64,000 nt of DNA from Phycisphaerae bacterium (lineage in GTDB: Bacteria; Planctomycetota; Phycisphaerae; Sedimentisphaerales; Anaerobacaceae), in assembly GCA_012744475.1 (NCBI GenBank), contig JAAYBV010000019.1:1-64000 (forward strand), read 5' to 3'. Below the pieces are notes generated by a model, which worked only from the letters and a program-made list of their open reading frames with translations, searched no databases and had not been told where the DNA came from. Both the position numbers and the translations under genes were made by a program. Positions 58,625 to 64,000 of the stretch are shown here, one piece after another (within the stretch, counting starts at the first letter, position 1; the number at the start of each line of letters is the position of its first letter).

Positions 58625-60061
58625 ATGGGAAGAATCGAACTGCGTTTCCTGTCCCACGGTGATATCCAGGCCATCCACAAAGCCAGCCTCATCATTCTCC
58701 GCGATACTGGAGTGAAGGTTCACCACGGAGAGGCCCTGAGACTATTGCGCGAAGCCGGAGCGGCCGTTCATGGAGACAACAAGATCGCGCGTCTGCCCGA
58801 GCAGCTCGTCATGGATTGCGTTACGCAGACGGGCAAGCAATACGTGCTCCATGGGCGCGATCCGCAGCGCGCCGCGCGGCTTGGCCATGGCGACAGCGTG
58901 TGGATGTCCAGCCCCGGCCAGTATACCTGGATCGATTCGCGGAGCGGCCGGCGTCGTGGCGCTACGCTCGGAGACGTTCGCGACGCCGTTCGGCTGGGCG
59001 ATGCCCTGGACCACATCCATATCGTGGGCGCGATGGGCCAGCCCGAAGAAATCCCCGAGACCTGGCGCGACGTCTTCCTGACGGGCGAACTGGTCAAGGG
59101 AACGACCAAACCCACGCGCTGCTGGGTGCGTAACGGTCGCACGGCGCGTGCCATTCTGGAGATATACCGAACGATCACGGGAGGCGAGCAGGCCCTGCGC
59201 GACAAGCCCATGGCCGAGGCGTTCCTCGAACCGATCAGCCCGCTCCAGTTGCCCGAACATGGGCTCGAGATCGTCAAGGTGTTTGCGCAGGCCGGTCAGC
59301 CTGTGAGCATCGGCCCGATGGCTATGACTTCGGCGACTGCGCCCGGTACGCTCGCGGGCACGCTGGCGCAGGAGAACGCCGAAATCCTCGCCGGACTGGT
59401 GGTGACGCAGCTTTTCGCGCGGGGAACACCTGTCATGTACGGCGGCATCCCGCACATCATGGACCCGCGAACGAGCATCTGCTCGTTCGGCTCGCCCGAG
59501 CAGGGACTGATGGCCGTCGCCATGGTGCAGATGGCCCGGTTCTACGGCCTCCCGGCGTACGTCAACGTGGGCCTGACGGACGCCAAGACGCTCGACGCAC
59601 AGGCGGGAATCGAAAAAGCGTCGAGCATGCTGCTGGGGGTTCTGGCCGGCGCCGACACGTTCGGGCATTGCGGCATTTGCGGCACGGACCATGGGGCGAG
59701 CCTCGAATGGCTCTACGCCGACAACGAGCTGGCCGCCTATGTCCGGCGCATTGCACGCGGCTTCGAGACCGACGCCGAAACGCTGGCAACCGAGGTCGTT
59801 CACCGCGTGGGACCCTGCGGCAACTTTCTGGCGGAGGAACACACGGTCCGGCACTTCCGCGACGAGCTCTGGTTACCCGGTCCGGCCTGGACGCGGCAGA
59901 GCTGGGACGGCTGGGAGACCGACGGATCCACATCCATGGCCCAACGCGCATCGGAACGTGTCCGTACGATCCTGGCGGCGCATGAAGTCGAACCTCTGGA
60001 TGGCAGACTCGCCGCCGAGATCGACCGGATCGTTCAGTGCGCGCAGCGGGAACCCGATTGA
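58625..60061 (+). CDS. MttB-family (trimethylamine-type) methyltransferase, non-pyrrolysine
   Basis: 478 aa. Family stretches: LILRDTGVKVHHGEALRLLR, GHGDSVWMSSPGQYTWIDSR, VMYGGIPHIMDPRTSICSFG, GLMAVAMVQMARFYGLPAY. The frame has no internal amber codon, so it belongs to the pyrrolysine-free branch (e.g. glycine betaine-type MtgB enzymes) that demethylates quaternary amines or related compounds onto a corrinoid protein. A corrinoid carrier is encoded at 34612-35238. ATG 58625 is chosen (weak GGTG upstream); an in-frame GTG at 58616 is possible. Flanked by two Gfo/Idh genes in one operon. Confidence 0.88.
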   Translation: MGRIELRFLSHGDIQAIHKASLIILRDTGVKVHHGEALRLLREAGAAVHGDNKIARLPEQLVMDCVTQTGKQYVLHGRDPQRAARLGHGDSVWMSSPGQYTWIDSRSGRRRGATLGDVRDAVRLGDALDHIHIVGAMGQPEEIPETWRDVFLTGELVKGTTKPTRCWVRNGRTARAILEIYRTITGGEQALRDKPMAEAFLEPISPLQLPEHGLEIVKVFAQAGQPVSIGPMAMTSATAPGTLAGTLAQENAEILAGLVVTQLFARGTPVMYGGIPHIMDPRTSICSFGSPEQGLMAVAMVQMARFYGLPAYVNVGLTDAKTLDAQAGIEKASSMLLGVLAGADTFGHCGICGTDHGASLEWLYADNELAAYVRRIARGFETDAETLATEVVHRVGPCGNFLAEEHTVRHFRDELWLPGPAWTRQSWDGWETDGSTSMAQRASERVRTILAAHEVEPLDGRLAAEIDRIVQCAQREPD

Positions 60062-60122
60062 GTCTCTCCAGCGAGAGCGGATGCACAGATATCGAAACAA
60101 GGCCGTATTGGGGAGTGCGAAG

Positions 60123-61493
60123 ATGGATAATCACAATGGCAAATCGAAGAAGGGCATTTCGCGCCGACGATTCATGAGTCATGCAGCCGCTGTGGCGGCA
60201 TTCACCGTGGTGCCTCGGCACGTGCTGGGCGGACCACGCCGCATCGCACCCAGCGAGAAGCTCAATGTCGCCGGCATCGGGGTCGGCGGACGCGGCGGCG
60301 ACGACCTGCAAGGTGTCGAAAGCGAGAACATCGTTGCCCTGTGCGACGTGGACTGGCAGAGCGCGGCGGGAGCATTTCGACGCTATCCCAACGCAAGGAA
60401 GTACCGTGACTTTCGCGAGATGCTCGACAAGGAGGGCGACGGGATCGACGCGGTGGTGGTGGCCACGCCCGATCACGTTCACGCGGTCGCGTCGATGGCC
60501 GCGATCAAAAAGGGCAAGCACGTCTACTGCGAGAAACCTTTGACGCGGACGATCCACGAGGCACGTGCACTGACGCTGGCGGCGCGCGAGGCAAAAGTGG
60601 CCACGCAGATGGGCAATCAGGGTATGGCCTTCGAGGGCAACCGGCTAATCAAGGAGTGGATTTGGGACGGCGCCATCGGAGATGTCCGCGAGGTTCACGT
60701 CTGGTCCGACCGGCCGACGCACCAGGGCAAGCTGCCTTTGTGGTGGGCTCAGGGCATCGAACGCCCGACCGACACGCCCGCCGTGCCGGATCACCTGGAC
60801 TGGGACTTGTGGCTGGGCCCGGCGCCGTATCGCCCCTACCATCCGGCGTACGTCCCCTTCCGCTGGCGGGGCTGGTGGGATTTCGGCTCCGGCGGGCTGG
60901 GCGACATGGGCATCCACAACCTGGCGCCGGTCTTCAGCGCGTTGAAACTCGGCGCACCGACCAGCGTCCACGCCAGCTCAACGGCCGTCTACAAAGAGAC
61001 GTTGCCCCTGGCTTCGACGGTTCACTACGAGTTCCCGGCGCGGGGCGATATGCCGCCGGTGACGGTCCACTGGTATGACGGCGGACTGATCGCGGCCCGT
61101 CCGCCGGAGTTGGAGGACGGTCGCGAGCTGCCGCGCGAAGACGGGCTGATCTTCGTCGGCGACAGGGGCACGATGCTCGTGACCGGCTGGGGAGGCAACA
61201 GCCCGCGTCTGATCCCCGAGACGAAAATGAAAGCCTACAAACAGCCGCTCAAGACGCTGCCCCGCTCGATCGGCCACTATGAGGAATGGATCAAGGCCTG
61301 CAAGGAAGGAACACCGACTGAATCGAGTTTCGATTTCGCCGGCCCCATGACCGAGGCGGTGCTGCTGGGCACCGTCTGTGTCCGCGCAGGTGGGCTCAAG
61401 CTCCTGTGGGACAGCGCGTCGATGAAGGTCACGAACCTGCCCGAGGCGAACCAGTACGTGCGCTGCACGTACCGCGAATCCTGGACGCTGTGA
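60123..61493 (+). CDS. Tat-exported Gfo/Idh/MocA oxidoreductase
   Basis: 456 aa. Twin-arginine signal ISRRRFMSHAAAVAAFTVVP, Rossmann domain KLNVAGIGVGGRGGDDLQGV, motif VYCEKPLTRTIHEARALTLA, and a substrate domain (DLWLGPAPYRPYHPAYVPFR, FGSGGLGDMGIHNLAP). This is the planctomycete 'secreted dehydrogenase' type. The start is ATG 60123, with GGGGAG seven bases upstream. It is last in the Idh-MttB-Idh operon, 61 bases after MttB. Export of one Idh and not the other suggests steps on both sides of the membrane. Confidence 0.9.
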   Translation: MDNHNGKSKKGISRRRFMSHAAAVAAFTVVPRHVLGGPRRIAPSEKLNVAGIGVGGRGGDDLQGVESENIVALCDVDWQSAAGAFRRYPNARKYRDFREMLDKEGDGIDAVVVATPDHVHAVASMAAIKKGKHVYCEKPLTRTIHEARALTLAAREAKVATQMGNQGMAFEGNRLIKEWIWDGAIGDVREVHVWSDRPTHQGKLPLWWAQGIERPTDTPAVPDHLDWDLWLGPAPYRPYHPAYVPFRWRGWWDFGSGGLGDMGIHNLAPVFSALKLGAPTSVHASSTAVYKETLPLASTVHYEFPARGDMPPVTVHWYDGGLIAARPPELEDGRELPREDGLIFVGDRGTMLVTGWGGNSPRLIPETKMKAYKQPLKTLPRSIGHYEEWIKACKEGTPTESSFDFAGPMTEAVLLGTVCVRAGGLKLLWDSASMKVTNLPEANQYVRCTYRESWTL

Positions 61494-61617
61494 GAAAGCG
61501 CTTCCGCCGACGCGCCGGCAAATCCGGCTGGCGACTTGACGAAACGTGCGATCCGGCTATCATGGACGCAATGCAGGAACCTGAAGATCGATGCTTGGAG
61601 TGCGCAAAGGTGTTTAG

Positions 61618-63093
61618 ATGAAGCTGGAGATGACAGGACAGATGCGGATGGAGCAGCGGATGAAGCTCGCTCCGCACATGATCCAGTCGATGGAGATTCT
61701 TCAGCTTCCTATCCAGGCGCTGGCCGAACGCATCGAACAGGAGCTCAACAGCAATCCCGTGCTCGAACTGGACGAGCCGTCCGAGCCCGAGGAGGGCGAG
61801 GTCGTGTCCGAGCCGTCCGCGGACGACATGCCGGCCGAAAAGGCCCTTGTCGTCGACCCCGACAGCCCCAAGGCCGAGGACTTCGAACGACTGGAGAGCC
61901 TTGGGGACGACTTCAAGGAATTCATCGACCAGTCGGGGCCTTACCGCAGCCGGGCGGATGCCGATGAGAGAGACCGCAAGCTCGAAGCGATCAAGAATGC
62001 GGCTGCGCCCCCACAGTCGCTGCATGACTACCTCAACGACCAATGGCGCCTCGTAGACGCCGACGAGCCGGTGAAGAAGGCCGGCCAGGCGATCATCGAC
62101 TACATCGACGATCGGGGCTATCTCAGCATCCGCCTGGAGCAACTACACAACAAGGATCGCAGCGATTTCCAGCCCGACCATCTCAAGGAGGCCCTGCGTC
62201 TGGTGCAACAGCTCGACCCGCCGGGTGTGGGAGCGCGAGACTTGAGGGAGTGCCTCCTGATCCAGATCGCTCAGAATGGCGAGGACATGGGCTGCGAGTA
62301 CCGCCTGGTGGCCGATCACATGGACGACCTGCTCGAAAACCGTCTGCCGGACATCGCACGCAAGATGGGCCTGAGCATCGAGCAGGTCAACGAGGCCATC
62401 GAACGTCTGAGCAAGCTGGATACTTCGCCGGGCCTGCAGGTCGGACGCAACGAGAGCATCCCGATCACGCCGGATGTGATCGTCGAATCGCCCAACGGAT
62501 CCGACGACTTCACCGTGCGTCTGGCCGAATCCGACCTGCGCGGCCTGAGGCTGAGCAACTACTACACGCGCATGGCCAAGGACACGCAGGTCAGCGACAA
62601 GACCCGCAAGTTTCTTCAGAACAACATCCGCTCGGCCCACTGGATCATCGAGGCGATCGAGCAACGCAAGAACACACTTCTGAAGGTCGCACAGGCCATC
62701 GTCAGAAACCAACGGGATTTCTTCGAGAAAGGTCCGCTGCATCTGCGTCCGCTGCCCATGTCCAAGGTCGCCGAAGAGGTGGGCGTGCACCTGGCCACCG
62801 TCTCGCGAGCGGTTTCGGGCAAGTACATGCAGTGTGCGTGGGGTGTTCTTCCGCTCCGCAAGTTCTTCAGCGGAGGCACGGAGGACGAGAACGGCCAGGC
62901 CCACAGTTGGGAGGCCATCCGCGTCAAACTCCAGCAGATCATCGACGAAGAGGACAAGACCAATCCGCTCAACGACGACCAGATCAAAGAGAAGCTGGCG
63001 GAAGCCGGCATCCCCAATCTGGCCCGGCGCACGGTCGCCAAATACCGCAAGCTGCTGAACATCCCCACCGCGCGGTTCCGCAAGCGGTATTGA
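61618..63093 (+). CDS. rpoN: RNA polymerase sigma-54 factor
   Basis: 491 aa. Region I: Gln-rich MRMEQRMKLAPHMIQSMEIL, LPIQALAERIEQELNSNPVL. An acidic region II (~55-105) precedes the core-binding domain (LDPPGVGARDLRECL), the HTH (MSKVAEEVGVHLATVSRAVS) and the C-terminal RpoN box ARRTVAKYRKLL. It directs transcription from -24/-12 promoters and needs AAA+ activators; none is encoded in this window. The adjacent genes give no hint of its regulon. Start ATG 61618 lacks a strong ribosome binding site. Confidence 0.97.
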   Translation: MKLEMTGQMRMEQRMKLAPHMIQSMEILQLPIQALAERIEQELNSNPVLELDEPSEPEEGEVVSEPSADDMPAEKALVVDPDSPKAEDFERLESLGDDFKEFIDQSGPYRSRADADERDRKLEAIKNAAAPPQSLHDYLNDQWRLVDADEPVKKAGQAIIDYIDDRGYLSIRLEQLHNKDRSDFQPDHLKEALRLVQQLDPPGVGARDLRECLLIQIAQNGEDMGCEYRLVADHMDDLLENRLPDIARKMGLSIEQVNEAIERLSKLDTSPGLQVGRNESIPITPDVIVESPNGSDDFTVRLAESDLRGLRLSNYYTRMAKDTQVSDKTRKFLQNNIRSAHWIIEAIEQRKNTLLKVAQAIVRNQRDFFEKGPLHLRPLPMSKVAEEVGVHLATVSRAVSGKYMQCAWGVLPLRKFFSGGTEDENGQAHSWEAIRVKLQQIIDEEDKTNPLNDDQIKEKLAEAGIPNLARRTVAKYRKLLNIPTARFRKRY

Positions 63094-63193
63094 ACGCTGT
63101 CGTCAAATGGCCCGTGCCGACGACCGCGGGACGGTCGCCTGCGACAAATACCACCCCCGCGTCTGTGGGCCGCCGCCGGTATAGCGTTTGTGC

Positions 63194-63222
63194 TTGACCC
63201 CACTGGGCAACTCTGTTAGTGT
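63194..63222 (+). promoter_or_regulatory. promoter of the ABC exporter gene
   Basis: TTGACC (63194-63199), 17-base spacer, TAGTGT (63217-63222), about 115 bases before the start codon. Confidence 0.45.
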
Positions 63223-63340
63223 GCGTCGGCCGTTCGCAGGCGAGAGTCTTGCCATGTGGAGGCGTTGGAATGGTCGAGGGCCAGGAACACGGGCCGGACG
63301 ACTCTGAAAATGGACTACCGATCGGAGAGCTTCTGCCGAG

Positions 63341-64000
63341 ATGAAGGATTTCGCTCGTCTGTTTGGATACGTCTGGCCGCAATGGCCCAGCGTCGTGGCG
63401 GTTGTGGTCAGCGCCATGGTCATTGCCCTGCTGCTTTCGGTCAGTTTCATGGCAATCATTCCCCTTCTGACGGTCATGATCGGCAACGAAGGCCTGCACG
63501 GATGGGCAGACCGCAAGACCTGCGAAACCGCGTATGGACTCGTGTCTGAGGCCACGGAACCGGGCGAAGGGACCGAGCCCGCCCTCCAGAACCACCTGCG
63601 GGTGATCCGCGTCAGGGAGGGTGGACTGGCCGAGAAAGCAGGCATCCGCAAAGACGATCACATTGCGAACGTCGGTCCGTCCGTCCCCCCTGTCTCCGAG
63701 GTGGAAACCTCGTACGCGCGGATGCTCGAAGAACTGGCTAAGGCAACGGATCAGACGTTGCGCGTGACGTTGCTGCGCCGAGAAAGCACCGACTGGACCC
63801 GCCTCGATGTCGAATTGGACACGCCTCGGAACCTGGCAGCGGTGGATGCTCAGAAATGGAACGCATTTCGATATATCAAGTGGCGTGTGCATTTGGTGGG
63901 CCTGGCCGCCGCCCGATGGGCGATCGGCTTTCTGCCTCGCGGACACGCGGCCGAGGACCAGGTCCGCGCCGTCGCCGCGATCATGGCCGTGATGCTCTTG
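63341..64000 (+). CDS. ABC-exporter-like membrane protein with PDZ-like insertion (5' part)
   Basis: At least 220 aa; it runs off the window. The N-terminus MKDFARLFGYVWPQWPSVVA and helix VVSAMVIALLLSVSFMAIIP look like TM1 of an MsbA-type ABC exporter half-transporter. Before the expected TM2 (~residues 60-165) there is a soluble insert with PDZ character: VIRVREGGLAEKAGIRKDDH, then LRVTLLRRES. The exporter-like sequence resumes (FRYIKWRVHLVGLAAARWAI). The ATP-binding domain would lie beyond the window, so the ABC assignment is provisional. GGAGAG lies about 10 bases before the ATG. Confidence 0.6.
   Translation, partial: MKDFARLFGYVWPQWPSVVAVVVSAMVIALLLSVSFMAIIPLLTVMIGNEGLHGWADRKTCETAYGLVSEATEPGEGTEPALQNHLRVIRVREGGLAEKAGIRKDDHIANVGPSVPPVSEVETSYARMLEELAKATDQTLRVTLLRRESTDWTRLDVELDTPRNLAAVDAQKWNAFRYIKWRVHLVGLAAARWAIGFLPRGHAAEDQVRAVAAIMAVMLL

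Overview
The window looks like chromosomal DNA of a planctomycete, probably an anaerobic or facultative member of the Phycisphaerae (Sedimentisphaerales-like). This is inferred from gene content, not from a marker search. The clues are large secreted LamG / F5-8C / lamin-tail / CotH proteins, DUF1559-style pseudopilins with a [19 protein letters not shown] leader, Tat-exported Gfo/Idh oxidoreductases, a 'NWPRFRGP' PQQ-type propeller, an atypical long sigma factor, and corrinoid methyltransferase parts. DNA is GC-rich. Stable-RNA promoters resemble sigma-70 boxes (TTGACA-N17/18-TATAGT type).

Layout. 1-5.5 kb: the 5' part of a CotH/lamin-tail surface protein, tRNA-Ser(GCT), two candidate structured RNAs with look-alike promoters and strong terminators, an alkaline phosphatase and tRNA-Arg(ACG). 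6-9 kb: a DUF2959 lipoprotein, a secreted PHP-domain protein and an FHA protein. 9-14.4 kb (minus): a redox operon of PQQ-like propeller, TPR/FMN-binding protein, NapH-NapG-like polyferredoxin and Tat-exported nitrilase. 14.5-21 kb: lexA, a giant LamG protein, a pseudopilin and a LacI regulator with paired operators in front of the pseudopilin-LamG operon. 21-32 kb (minus): a UvrD-like helicase, a small disordered protein, an M16 peptidase pair, smc and a FlgI-like lipoprotein. 32-37 kb (plus): a secreted dikinase-like protein, a corrinoid protein and an unusual sigma factor.

37.1-42.1 kb: a tauE/safE-type permease gene, already damaged at its 5' end, is split by a 4.4-kb insertion. The insert carries a LamG/F5-8C protein, a frameshifted pseudogene and an IS1380-type transposase fragment, and is bordered by a CCAA direct repeat. 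42-47 kb: proC, a P5C-dehydrogenase-like aldehyde dehydrogenase, ferredoxin, a second pseudopilin and a GH29 alpha-L-fucosidase.

47.5-53 kb: a tandem pair of secreted F5/8C proteins. Each is preceded by the same kind of leader with two small Shine-Dalgarno-equipped ORFs (13 codons and 66/81 codons), and each is followed by an identical palindrome. 53-57.5 kb: the classical SRP RNA-dnaX-recR neighbourhood, with a nonsense-interrupted four-helix-bundle gene and a Gfo/Idh gene inserted. dnaX carries an A9 slippery run with stops in both alternative frames. 57.5-64 kb: an Idh-MttB-Idh operon, rpoN, and the start of an ABC exporter with an apparent PDZ insertion.

Much of the window supports extracellular polymer (glycan) use: export by pseudopilins/Tat, binding by LamG/F5-8C modules, fucosidase, and sugar-type oxidoreductases. 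The rest is housekeeping DNA maintenance (smc, uvrD-like, lexA, dnaX, recR) and regulation (rpoN, sigma-70-like, LacI).
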